DNA of 64,000 nucleotides from Spisula solida (Eukaryota > Mollusca > Bivalvia > Venerida > Mactridae): positions 322,501-386,500 of the forward strand of contig OX365944.1 in the NCBI GenBank assembly GCA_947247005.1. Direction: 5' to 3'. Under the pieces are notes generated by a model. That model did not search any database, was not told the origin of the DNA, and saw only the letters and a program-made list of their open reading frames with translations. Position 1 is the stretch's first letter; each line of letters starts with the position of its first letter. This document shows, in pieces, positions 47,691-60,500 of this stretch. The translations under genes were made by a program, and so were the position numbers.

Positions 47691-49937
47691 CTACCTAATT
47701 ATCAGTTCAAGTATTGCATGGCAAACATTGTCCCAGGTAGTTTTCAGTACATATTCACCGTCTTCTATCGTCCACAGAATTCTAACATTCTTCTTGTAGA
47801 TTGTTTTCATGATGGGAGTCATGCGATTTACATCTACATCGTCCTTGAACATGAATATCATTGGTTTACGATGTATCCAGGCTTGGTCTAACTCACTGAG
47901 ACAGTAACCACTGGTACAGAAGTCATTTGTTATCAGTAGCAACATGAAGGAAACTCTGTCGAGACTTGATGCTATCTCATTATGTACCATGAATCCAGGA
48001 CGGAAATGTTCATCACCAGTCAGCACTAGATCTCTGTCTACACCTGTTATAGTCTGTAATGTCTTGTTTAATTGGTCAAGTACATACTGTCGGATGAATT
48101 CCTCTTCTTGGCTGTTGTATGATAACATGGTCACAAACTCAAACTCGCCCTCACCTTGTTGTATATTGGCCAGCAGCTCGTTACGTTTTATGCGAAGTCT
48201 GCGTATTTTACGGCGATGTATGACAACATAGATCAATATAACAACACTGATAAGTAGAGTCCCTAGTGCAGTGCTACATGATATTATAATTGTTTCTCTA
48301 ATGCAGATGAATTGTATACGCTTTACCTGTGACTGGTCTATGGTCCCTTGTACACCGTCTTCCTGGGTACATGTTAGTATGTGTGCAGATAGACGCACAC
48401 TGCTTGTCTTTGTCAACCATGTTATGAATGGTTTGGATTCACATTGACTACAAGATATTGGATTGTTTTCTAACTGGATCGCAAGTTGATCTGTGGTTGG
48501 TAGGCTTGAGATAAGGCTGTTCAAGGTGCTTAAAGATGTTGAATCTAATATTGAGATTTTGTTGTATCTTAAGTCTAGAATCTTAAGCTGTGTAAGGTTG
48601 TCCATTACCCAATTAACTTGCTGCAGTTCATTGTGGGATAGCTTGATTTCTTCCAGATCTCTATTATAAATAAACTGATGTTTTGGGATCAGATCTAACC
48701 CATTTGTCGACATGTCAATGATTCGTAACTTGTCATTGGAAATAAAGAGCTTTTCAAATAATGCAATGTCTTTCTTTAGCATGTTAGAAAGATTGTTTTC
48801 TGAGAGTCTTAATGAAATGAGGTTTGGCATCAGTGTAAGAATGGCTGGATGGAGAAAGTGCATGTCATTATGTGACAGGTCAACATGTTTGAATGATAAA
48901 TTCCGATACTGGTTGTCCCCGGTAACCCGGATATCGATGTGCTTCAGACCGTTGTTTTGATATTCTATATCCTCTACTTGCATTCGAATAAAAACATGAA
49001 GAATCAATTCACAATTATAGAACTCGAAAGTAGCTCTTCTGTATATACCATTGGCGATGATTTTGCGCACGTAAAACAATTTCTGAATTCCATCATGGAG
49101 ATTTTCATACGTAACATGTAGATTATAAACCTTTTGTAGTCCAACAACTTGACCTGACTTTGGAAGTGTCATGTTAGTTAGATCTAATACTTTGATGTGT
49201 ACAAGATCCTCAGGCTTGCAAGATAATATATAATCATTCAGGTTTGTTGATGATAAATTCAGATGTGTTAAGTGTTTCAATGAATCAACTATTAAGGCTG
49301 TCAAATTTACGAATGCTAATTGCATGTCACTTAAGTTGAGACGTGTTAAATTTCGTGTTGCTAAAGCGTCTGCTATATTTTCATTAATGTAGACTGGTCC
49401 TCGGAAATTATCTAGACGGGATATATCCAGATCTATCAGGTTTGGAAGCTTATTCACACCATCAAAAGCTTCTTGCAATAAATTCCCATCAAGTCTTACA
49501 CAATTGGCCAAACTAAGTACTGTTACTGAGTTCACTCCAGTGAAGACATTTGGAGAGAGATAGAGGGAATAGTAATCGATGTTGATCCCCAAATATTTCA
49601 GATTTCGTAAGTTTCTGAAGCAATAGTCAAAGAAAGACACATTCTTCTCGTAGGTCCAGATTTTGGCGGTATATAGTTTAAGCGACTCCACATGTTGCCA
49701 ATTCTTTGACTGGAAACTGGTGTTATAACAATAAATGTCCAAGTCTCGTATTTCTATATCAACTGTAGAGAATCCAATGGGTATATCCACTGGTATATGG
49801 TTACACTTCCATATTGTTCCATTCCTCTCAGTGCCACAGTAAGCTTTCTCCATTTCCAAAGTGTGCAATGCTAGTGCTGTATAAACTAACTGAACAAATA
49901 GAAAGACGAGACAGTGTGTTGAATGTTTTAAATCCAT
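47691..49937 (-). CDS. Toll-like receptor (LRR-TM-TIR), single exon
   Basis: 748-residue innate immune receptor of the plasma or endosomal membrane, in one uninterrupted exon from ATG at 49937. Order: signal peptide about 1-24 (LVFLFVQLVYTALAL); LRR ectodomain about 80-480, with clear LxxLxLxxNxL repeats such as LKHLTHLNLSSTNL and LTQLKILDLRYNKI; C-terminal cysteine cap about 490-545 (CSQC, then two more Cys); membrane helix about 548-573; basic stop-transfer HRRKIRRLRIKR; TIR about 598-748. Box 1 is FVTMLSYNS, the BB loop keeps RPG (646-648) but has EH where most TLRs have RD, and box 3 has W rather than FW. A single cysteine cap makes it vertebrate-like rather than protostome multi-cap. Expected signalling is via MyD88. 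No paralogue name can be assigned; molluscs have many TLRs. Runs divergently from PMP34. Confidence 0.95.
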   Translation of the reverse strand: MDLKHSTHCLVFLFVQLVYTALALHTLEMEKAYCGTERNGTIWKCNHIPVDIPIGFSTVDIEIRDLDIYCYNTSFQSKNWQHVESLKLYTAKIWTYEKNVSFFDYCFRNLRNLKYLGINIDYYSLYLSPNVFTGVNSVTVLSLANCVRLDGNLLQEAFDGVNKLPNLIDLDISRLDNFRGPVYINENIADALATRNLTRLNLSDMQLAFVNLTALIVDSLKHLTHLNLSSTNLNDYILSCKPEDLVHIKVLDLTNMTLPKSGQVVGLQKVYNLHVTYENLHDGIQKLFYVRKIIANGIYRRATFEFYNCELILHVFIRMQVEDIEYQNNGLKHIDIRVTGDNQYRNLSFKHVDLSHNDMHFLHPAILTLMPNLISLRLSENNLSNMLKKDIALFEKLFISNDKLRIIDMSTNGLDLIPKHQFIYNRDLEEIKLSHNELQQVNWVMDNLTQLKILDLRYNKISILDSTSLSTLNSLISSLPTTDQLAIQLENNPISCSQCESKPFITWLTKTSSVRLSAHILTCTQEDGVQGTIDQSQVKRIQFICIRETIIISCSTALGTLLISVVILIYVVIHRRKIRRLRIKRNELLANIQQGEGEFEFVTMLSYNSQEEEFIRQYVLDQLNKTLQTITGVDRDLVLTGDEHFRPGFMVHNEIASSLDRVSFMLLLITNDFCTSGYCLSELDQAWIHRKPMIFMFKDDVDVNRMTPIMKTIYKKNVRILWTIEDGEYVLKTTWDNVCHAILELIIR

Positions 49938-51513
49938 TTTGAATATGAATCAAAGTACTTAACACATATAAGCTTGTGGTTGTCCTCTGAAGATATCAAG
50001 AAACTACACATGTAAGCCTGACTGGCAGTCCCCTGGAGTTAACAATTACTACTGAACTCCATCTAGAAATCAATGATTTGGTCTTAACTGTGATAAGTCA
50101 TTAAGTCATGGTGATGTAATTGTCTTATGTTATTGGTAATTAAAGGGGATCTTTTGTTTATTTAATGTCCTTATTGTTATTGACTGATTTCTTTCTGATT
50201 CGCTGTGTGATATTGCATGTTCATTGACATTTGTAGTGCTTTCTCCATTGTATTAACTGCATTCATAATTGAGGTTGAACTTTAAGTGTTAAGTAGGTAC
50301 TAAATAACTTAATATTATCTTTTTGTCCTGCAAGCATTTAATCAGGCAAACATACTGGATACTGACTAGTTTGGTGTTCTACCCATAGTGCAAATCAGAG
50401 AGATGTCTAACCTCTAGGGATAAGATGATGATCGTGTATACTTAATGATTGATTGACTTACCCTGATGTAGTCAATCATCCCTTTCTTTTGTCCATAAAT
50501 TAATTGATCAGCATTATTACTAAGGGAAGACACTGCCCTAAACTAAGACATCTTTCTAAGTACATGGAAAACATTCTTTCTTGAAATTAGCATACATTAG
50601 CATAAATTAGCATAAATTAGCTAATATATGCCTTGTCAGCAGGACAAACAAAGTGTATGAAAGTGGCAAATGCTATTCGATTATATAATCAATGATTGAT
50701 CAAAACTACCTGTCCGAATAATTTCCATTTTCGATTGTGTTTTCTGTCCGATTATGAAACCTTACTAACCTCACATGCAGTTACTTTAATTTACTAGCAA
50801 TTTATTACTGTACAGCATCAGTTGTAGTGGTGTTTAGCTCCACTATTTGTAGAAAATAGAGCTATTGTCGTGACCGGGAGGTCATGTTCTATCTATACAT
50901 ATCAGAAGTACTTTGATTCAGAAAACCCACAATCATTATAATTGATGCACATGAAATTTACTTTAATTTACTATTAATTTATTACTGTACAGCATCAGTT
51001 GGAGTGATGTTGACCTCGTCTATTTGTAGAAAATAGAGCTATTGTCGTGACCGGTAGGGCTGCGTATCAGTTAGAATGATCAATGCGATATTTGTATCTA
51101 TCGATATCATATAAAATGATAAGATATTCGATACATCATATGATATATTCTTTTGGCCATAAAACATGTACTGTAAATAGGCACTTGCAGACTTACAACA
51201 TAATCGTTCACATCGTCAATCCATTACAACAAGGATCAGGTTACTCTGTGATATGTATATCCTAAGTTATAATTTCAACATTATATTTCCAATTAAGCCA
51301 ATTACTGCACAATTACACAGGATATTGAAGCATATATAATAAACAGAAGATTGGTTGATTTTTAGTGAAAGACAAAATTTGATTTCACTTGATCACAGAA
51401 AATAGAAATATTAATTTCGGTGATCAGTCGATGAAATAAAATTTGATCTTGCATCAAAATTAACATATATCCTCTATATAGTGCATACCCGTACTTATTC
51501 AAATACATTTCAG
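49938..51513. other. Divergent intergenic region between TLR and PMP34
   Basis: Holds a dispersed duplication: TTTGTAGAAAATAGAGCTATTGTCGTGACCGG occurs at about 50847-50878 and 51023-51054 with flanking GTACAGCATCAGTTG. The first coding exon of PMP34 should lie upstream of 51514, but I could not find a convincing match here; it may lie in this interval or beyond the TLR gene. Confidence 0.45.
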
Positions 51514-54500
51514 GGCAGTGTGGTTGGACTTGCAGTATTTTTCCCTCTAGATACAGCTAGGACTAGATTGCAAGGTATTCAGTTTTTCCCTCTAGATACA
51601 GCTAGGACTAGATTGCAAGGTATTCAGTTTTTCCCTCTAGATACAGCTAGGACTAGATTGCAAGGTATTCAGTTTTTCCCTCTAGATACAGCTAGGACTA
51701 GATTGCAAGGTATTCAGTTTTTCCCTCTAGATACAGCTAGGACTAGATTGCAAGGTATTCAGTTTGGGTCTTTTCTCTTACATATGGTTCTACCCCTTGA
51801 GATGAAGAAAAAGGGGTGGGGCGTGTCTGTATTAGTCATGCATTTGGTCCAATTGTTGGTAATATTTGTCCGCTATGCTATTTCTGGGTACCCATTGGTC
51901 AGATTTCAACATAACTTTACGAGATTCCTTTTATTAATTATTAATAAAGGCAGTAATTTGTGCTCTGATCAATTGTCAGTGAGTTTTTCCCTTAGAAGTT
52001 TTTTGAATGTGTCAAAATTTACATTATTATTACACGCTAGCTTGGCACTATAGATTATTAAACATTACCAACTTATATATAGTGTGCAGATACTGTGAGG
52101 TAATTATTTACATGTATTGACAGGTCACTAAGTGTATTTCTCTATAACCACTCAGTCTGGTCGAATGTGGTAGAACAAGATTCTAGTATTTGAGGATAGT
52201 CATCTGACAGTCTATATTCATTTCTAAGATACCTCAGTAAGTTTACTCAGTAAGTCCATATGTTAGCACTCTTGATTTGTAACCTGGCAATTTGCGGTGT
52301 TTTCTTTGTCACATCAAGTTATACCCTTCAAAAACATGCATCATCAATGTCGATTTTCCTCCACATGTGGAGAAGTTGCTTGTTGCTTGTGGAAGGTAAA
52401 GTTAGGACTGGTTAGAGTCGTGTCCAGGAGAACTCGTTAGGTGAATCAGCTGTTATGTATACCAGGTATTAAACATTGTTGAGAAAGGGCATCAAACCTA
52501 AATATATAAACAAGTCAGTAAGTTAACTCAAAGGGATTTGACCCGATAAAAATATCTTTCACTTCTATACTATGAATATCTAAGACAGGGATCTGAGTTT
52601 ATGACTGGCCCTCATATACCCAACTCAACATCATGTCCAATATTCATGTATAATATTATATTGTCTTGAAGTGTGCAGTACAAATTAAATTATTGCATTC
52701 GGCTTGTTTAAAATATTGGACATAATGTTAAGTTGGGTATATGAGGGCCAGTCATAAACTCAGATCCCTGTCTTAGATATTCATAGTATAGATGTGAAAG
52801 ATATTTTTATGGGGTCAAATCCCTTTGAGTTAACTGTGTATCAGTCTGATTGTGTATTACTGTAAAGTCAATCATTTCTACAGGCATTCAATTTCACGAA
52901 TTATGGTAAAATGATGATTTGGTAGTTTTTTAAATTTGTGGATTTAAACTATTAAATTAAAATCACTTGTTACATAGTTTTGAGGTCAATTATTCAAGAG
53001 GATTTAATTTCACAATCTAGATCATCGTGAAATCAACGAAAAATTTATTTTCCTCTTTAGAATAATTTTAGATTATTTGAATGTGTTTGTATGTTACAGT
53101 TGATGATGACCGGGAAGCAAAGTCTACTCCACATGTGATACTAGATCTAGTGAAGGATGAAGGATTGTAAGTGATTCTTAGACTAATCCTTTATCCAACA
53201 ACAGTAAAATCTTAAATATTTACAAGGGTTTAAGTCTCACCATATTTTGATAAGCTTGCAAACATTTATTTATGCTCATGAACTTAAACAACCTCAAATA
53301 TTTCGATCTTGGTCAGTGTTTTGGTCACAAAAGTCAGTTATAAAAGATATTACCATGTCCCTGTGCTAGAATAATATTAACATGCAAATCGCTGGCTTAG
53401 AATGAGAAGGTTGTAAGTGTTACTTAAGACCTTATAAGACACATGCATATGTGAAATATGCATCACAAGACACTTCTTATCAGCCTATTTTCATGAAAAT
53501 CAGAACTGGTCATGTTAACCAAACTGAAGTTGAAAAAGCTTGTTTTTCCATAAGTAAAGAGTAGTTTTCAGACAGTTTCTTCTTGTTTTCTCAAAAGTAC
53601 TTATGACCTTCTCATTCTAAGTAGGAGAAATCCTATTTCAGCTCTTCTCTATATCGAGGCCTTATTCCTGTGGTAACATATTTCAGCTTGTCCCTATATC
53701 GAGGCCTTATTCCTGTGGTAACATACTCCAGCTCGTCCTTATATCGAGGCCTTATTCCTGTGGTAACATATTTCAGCTCATCCTTATATCGAGGCCTTAT
53801 TCCTGTGGTAACATATTTCAGCTCTTCCCTATATCGAGGCCTTATTCCTGTGGTAACAACTCTATGTTGTTCAAACTTTGTGTACTTCTATGCATACAAC
53901 AGTCTGAAAGCTGTGGTAACTGGTGAAGGCTATAAGTTAAGTGCTGGCTGGGATCTCTCACTGGCTTTTGTATCAGGTAAGATCATTATTTAAGAAAAAA
54001 GTATTAAACGTATAAACATGAACTTACTTTTAGCTCACCTGAGAACGAAGTGCTCAAGGTGAGCTATTGTGATCACCCTTTTGTCCGTCGTCCACCATGC
54101 GCCGTCCACCGTCAACAATTGGACTGTTAACACTCTAGGGGTCATAATTTTCACTTAATCTTAATGAAACTTGGTCACAATGTATGTCTCTATGAAATCT
54201 AGGTCAAGTTCGTAATTGGGTCATCTGGGGTAAAAACTAGGTCACCAGGTCACATTGAAGAAAAACCTTGTTAATACTCTAGAGGTCACATTTTTGACAT
54301 AATCTTATTGAAACTTGGTCACAATGTATGTCTCTATGAAATCTAGGTCAAGTTCGTAATTGGGTCATCTGGGGTAAAAACTAGGTCACCAGGTCACATT
54401 GAAGAAAAACCTTGTTAATACTCTAGAGGTCACATTTTTGACCTAATCTTATTGAAACTTGGTCACAATGTATGTCTCTATGAAATCTAGGTCAAGTTTA

Positions 54501-57500
54501 TAATTGGGTCATTTGGGGTCAAAAACTAGGTCACTGGGTCACATCACAGAAAAACTTTGTTAACACTCCAGAGGTCACATTTTTGACATAATCTTAATGA
54601 AACTTGGTCACAATGTATGTCTCTATAAAATCTAGGTCAAGTTTGTAATTGGGTCATCTGGGGTCAAAAACTAGGTCACCAGGTCACATTGAAGAAAAAC
54701 CTTGTTAACACTCTAGATGTCACATTTTTGACATAATCTTAATGAAACTTGGTCACAATGTATGTTTCTATGAAATCTAGGTCAAGTTCATAATTGGGTC
54801 ATCTGGGGTCAAAAACTAGGTCACCAGGTCACATTGAAGAAAAACCTTGTTAACACTCTAGAGGTCACATTTTTTACACAATCTTAATGAAACTTGGTCA
54901 CAATGTATGTCTCTATGAAATCTAGGTCAAGTTTATAATTGGGTCATTTGGGGTCAATAACTAGGTCAATAGGTTACATCACTGAAAAACATTGTTAACA
55001 CTCTAGAGGTCACATTTTCACCTCATCTATATTAAACCTGGTCAGTGTAAAATCTAAATCAAATATTAAGGTAATATCATAACAAATACTGATTCTGCCT
55101 AAACTGCTAGTCATCAGGTGAGTGCTTTAGGGCCAATGGCCCTCTTGTTTTGTTGTAAGAATATAAAATTTAATTAAAAGTGAAAACAAATTTCATCAAT
55201 TTAGGCCTAGGATTTTTCAGACCTATGTTTGATTTCAGGTTTTGAATCCTGAATTTCCCTTCTTTGTTTATATTGAAAGGTAGAGATTCAGGCTTTGAAA
55301 CAGGGATTTTCAGGTTTGAGAATGATTGCCAAATACCAGGCCTGTAATTTCTATGTTATCAAATTATCATTCAGATCTTTCTCATGTTTAAATAAAATAC
55401 AATTAAAAACGATGAGTACCCTTCCTTTTGTTTTTGATGTGTTTCTTTAAATTTATTTTGTTCTGTATAATAAAACAAATAATATTATATCAAACATCAG
55501 ATTATATACTTTCAAATACTTATAAACTTTTCTAAGTATACAGCAACTAAATTTGCAATAACTTAAAAAGCAATGGCCATATTGAATTGAAACTTTCTGC
55601 ACATATGTATTCAGCTATTGGTAGTTCAGTCAATTATTACTTATACTGGTGTACAACAAATCTATTAAGTTACAGCCATTACAGTTGTACAATGTTGTGT
55701 TTCAAAAGTCACAAACTAGAACATGCCTTTTAGTGGTGGTGTCAACTGATATATTAAGAAATGAAAATCTACACTATATAAAAAGTTGTTAAGTATAGAA
55801 AGAAAAGGTCGTCATTTGCTTGTCTCCACGATCAATCAACCTCCAATTTGCAGAATATTGGTTTACCCTTCCATGTTTTGTAATCCACAAATTTAATACC
55901 CACAAAATTTGGTGTTTTTACAGTAGTTAAAAAGTGAAATGAGGTACATGTAATTATAATATTTGCTGTTATATTACTTCCCGCAGGTGTGATCAATGTA
56001 TTACTGACTACTCCACTGTGGGTCGCAAATACGAGATTAAAATTACAGGGTGCCAACTTTGAGACACAGAGGTATAAAGGTGACAAACACATCAGATATA
56101 ATGGTATTATAGGTAAGCTGTTGCACCAAACTTCATACAAAATTTATTTTCGTAACTTTCTTTGTAGACATATTAGAAATGTTTATGATAGCTAAGTAGT
56201 TGAGTGTCTGTTTAGAGTGCTAGAAAAATAAATCAATAATCAGACTGGAAAGGCAGCACTCATCTGGAACAGAAGAGCATGAAATACTGAACTGCCACAA
56301 AAACATGAAAACTCGTTCAAAGTCCTCAGGTTTCACTCTGTAGATAAATCATACCAGTATTTCTATTGCTGAGTGGACATTGTAAAAAGGGAAAATTGTC
56401 TTCGCTTTTCTCCTACTATTGTGGTGATGGATACAATTAGGAATTAGGTGACGAGAATATAAGTCCTAGAACCTGTTTCACAATCAATCTCAAATAAATT
56501 AGTGTACAGGTAACAGGCCCCGTCTTCCCCCAGTCAGTTTTATCCCCCGGGGATAAACCGGGCCGGCCCAGTTTATCCCCCGGGGGAAGAAGAGGCCTAG
56601 TCAGTTTTATCCCCCGCCAGGCCTCTTTTTCCCCCACCCCAGGCCTATTCTTCCCCCACCTAAAAATTAATTTTTTTTGTTATGGAGATGGAGAAGAAGA
56701 GGCCTTGTCTATTTTATCCCCCACTCGAGTATAATTATCATGGAGATGGGGGAAGAAATAGACTGGTCAAATTGATCAATATTTAATACAGAGGTAGGGG
56801 AAGAAGAGACCTGGTCTATTTTATCCCCCACCTGACTATAATTAATACAGAGGTGGGGGAAGAAGAGGCCTAGTCTACTTTATCCCCCACCTGACTATAA
56901 TTAATACAGAGATGGGGGAAGAAGAGGCCTAGTCTACTTTATCCCCCACCTAAATATTTTTAATACAGAGGTGGGGGAAGGATAGGCCTAGTCTACTTTA
57001 TCCCCCACCTAAGTATTTTTAATACAGAGGTGGGGGAAGAAGAGGCCTAATCTACTTTATCCCCCACCTGACTAATTAATACAGAGGTGGGGGCAGAAGA
57101 GGCCTAGTCTACTTTATCCCCCACCTGACTATAATTAATACAGAGGTGGGGGAAGAAGAGGCCTAGTCTACTTTATCCCCCACCTGACTATAATTAATAC
57201 TGAGGCAGGGGAAGAAGAGGCCTAGTCTACTTTATCCCCACCTGACTATAATTAATACAGAGGTGGGGGAAGAAGATGCCTAGTCTACTTCTATCCTATC
57301 TTTGTATTTATTACACTCAGGTGGGGGATAAAAAAGACCAGTCTATTTCTTCCCCCATCTCCATATTAATTATACTCAGATGGGGAATAAAAAGACCAAA
57401 TTATGGCAATAATGAACTTAATTTATCGATTAAATCAATTCATTCTTTTCACTTTCTTTCACTTCAAAAACAAATTCACAGGCCATATTTACCACTATTT

Positions 57501-60500
57501 AAGAAATTATTAATTCACAAATATTATTTTTGGCGCATTACAAAAAAAACTAATTTTTTTAGGTGGGGGAAGAAAAGGCCTGGGGTGGGGGAAGAAGAGG
57601 CCTAGGGGGGGATAAACTGGGCGGGGGATAAAATTGACCGTTACACCTGTACGGTAAACTTTTTTTTTTGAAGTATCACAAATTTGGAAAGAAGTCACAT
57701 TGAAGTGTAATACAACATTACAGGGCCGTATCCAGAGACATAAACTCAGGGCAAATATTTGCTAGGGTATTTATTTCATAATAATAATTTTGGGTGATTT
57801 TCTCATGAAAGAGATGCTGATTTAGATAATTTTTCAAATTGTGCCTCAGTGTGCCTCTGCGTGGCTTTTGCATCATAAAGCTGTTTATTCATGTCTCTGA
57901 CAGTAAGAACTGATGACAAAATTAACTAGTAAACAATATATCTGCAGATTGTCTGAGGAAGATCGCCAGGTACGAGGGATTATCTGCATTATGGGACGGT
58001 ACGAAACCATCGCTGATTCTGGCTCTCAATCCAGCCATACAGTTCATGGTATATGATTATATTAAAGCTGTCTTCCAGAGGAAATTTCAAACTGTGGTTA
58101 GTACATATATTACCTTATTAGTGGATTAGTGTTTGAGTGATCACTGGTGATGTGAAAATAGTTCATCAGTAAATGTTGACTGTGAAAATATTCCCCCTCT
58201 GCTGTGGTATTACTTGTATACTGGTGGGGAGCGGTGGCCTAGAGGTAGGGCGCACACTTGGTCCCGGGTTCGATCACCGTCTGCGGCACTGGTCAATTAA
58301 AGTCATTGGTACCTGATGGGGTTAAAAGTGTATGTGGTGTGGCTGCCATTGGTGCTGAGTGTAACAAACCACTTACAACTTGATCGGGGGTTAAATGTAC
58401 AGTCAGCTGAGCGGTTGATCGGGGTTTAATGTACAATCAGCTGAGCAGACGATCGAGGTTAAATGTACAGTCAGCTGAGTGGATGATCGGGTGTTAAATG
58501 TACAATCAGCTGAGCGGTTGATCTGGGGTTAAATGTACAGTCAGCTGAGTGGACGATCGGGGGTTAAATGTACAGTCAGCTGAGCGGTTGATCGGGGGTT
58601 AAATGTACAGTCAGCTGAGCAGATGATCGGGGTTAAATGTACAGTCAGCTGAGCGGTTGATCGGGGTTAAATGTACAGTCAGCTGAGCGGATGATCGAGG
58701 GTTAAATATACAGTCAGCTGAGCAGATGATCGGGGGTTAAATGTACAGTCAGCTGAGCGGTTGATCAGGGGTTAAATGTACAGTCAGCTGAGCGGTTGAT
58801 CGGGGTTAAATGTTCAGTCAGCTGAGCGGATGATCGGGGTTAAATGTTCAGTTAAATGTTCAATCAGCTGAGCGGACGATCGGGGTTAAATGTCAGTCAG
58901 CTGAGTGGACGATCGGGGTTAAATGTTCAGTCAGCTGAGTGGACGATCAGGGGTTAAATGTTCAGTCAGCTGAGCGGACGATCGGGGTTAAATGTTCAGT
59001 CAGCTGAGTGGACGATCGGGGGTTAAATGTTCAGTCAGCTGAGCGGACGATCGGGGTTAAATGTTTAGTTAAATGTTCAGTCAGCTGAGTGTACAATCGG
59101 GGGTTAAATGTTCAGTCAGCTGAGTGGACGATCGGGGGTTAAATGTACAGTCAGCTGAGCAGACGAATGTCTGGCAGTAGATTTAAACTCTTGTACTTTA
59201 ACTTTTAAAGTATTCTATGTTCATGCACTGTTAAGAGGGACATTTAATTTAGTAATTTACAAATTATTGTTCATGTTCCTGCTGTTCATGTGGTGGATTT
59301 GTAACTCTGTGATCCGGGTTTGATGACTAGTTGCATCAGGTCAGACCTTTCATGAAAATTTGACAACAATGATTTGGGGCTGATATGTTCGTGTTGAGAC
59401 TGTATATGCTTCAGTTACATCAAACCGTGGATACTTTTCACTGTATTGAGTGTACACGGTTGGTAATCCCTGTAACTGTACTGTATGATTTATTTCAGGA
59501 ACTCAGTGGATTCTTGTATTTTATTATTGGTGCTATAGCCAAGTCTGTGGCCACTGTTGTCACCTATCCATTACAGATTATACAGTCAAGATTACGTGTA
59601 AGTATGTTTAATAAAGACAAATAATCAACTGTTCAATTATGCTAATACTTATCCTTTTGTTAGGAATGAGATATTTTGTTGAATTCTATTCTAAAGGTAT
59701 TTGGTGTGTGATTATACTACATGTATCCAGTGGTACCAGGTTGTTTAGCTTACATGAAAAATGTGGTTTCTGTGACAAGGCAGTGCTGTTCGGGTATTAT
59801 TCATCACCGTATGACAATTCAAGTTATGTTTGTGTAACAGGGTGAGAAAAATGTGCAACCAGACCGGAACTCAAACCCTGGATCCTTCGCTTACAGGATG
59901 TTTGGTCTACTGACGGAGCTAGCCAGCTGCCTACACAAGTTTCTCCCCTATTAGTAATTAAATCCTATAAACCCTACTACATTTGCTTGGTGAAGTTGGT
60001 GTACAATCCCCCACACATACATCTATACTATATACACTCCTTCTCTTTATTTCAGGCTGGATTTAATAAAGAAAATCAACCAACATCAATGTATGCATGC
60101 TTCCAAGATATTGTCAGGTAAGTTCCCATGAGTTTCATGTGCTTTTCTGTCCTTTTATCAGGTTTGTTATTTGAATAAGTCAAAACTTAATAATAATACA
60201 CTAATGAAAGCACACCCTTTTTTCCCACTTATGATTTTATCTGTACTATTTCTCTGTAATAATTTGTCAGTGAAGTTTCTCAAGTCCCTGAAGCTTGCAA
60301 CACAGTGTCAGGCAATATATCTGGAGCCTGTTGTCTAACCAAGCTGCTTTCAAATTGCGCTAGCGAGCGCTTTCCTACGTCTATGCAATGACACGCTTCC
60401 AGCGAGCAGTGCTCACGATAATATACCGTTTCTTAACACTTTACTAGAATAGCACTACCGAGAGTTTGGTAGCGGTTTGGTTAAGCAACGGGCTCCTGAT

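Noticed and set aside
58225..58305. Functional tRNA genes (also 7319, 37378, 38305, 59855, 60705)
   Set aside because: A- and B-box motifs are present, but the arms do not fold fully and each is followed by repeat sequence; better read as SINE heads.
58377..59165. CRISPR-like regular repeats
   Set aside because: Units are directly adjacent without spacers and lie in a eukaryotic intron; ordinary minisatellite.
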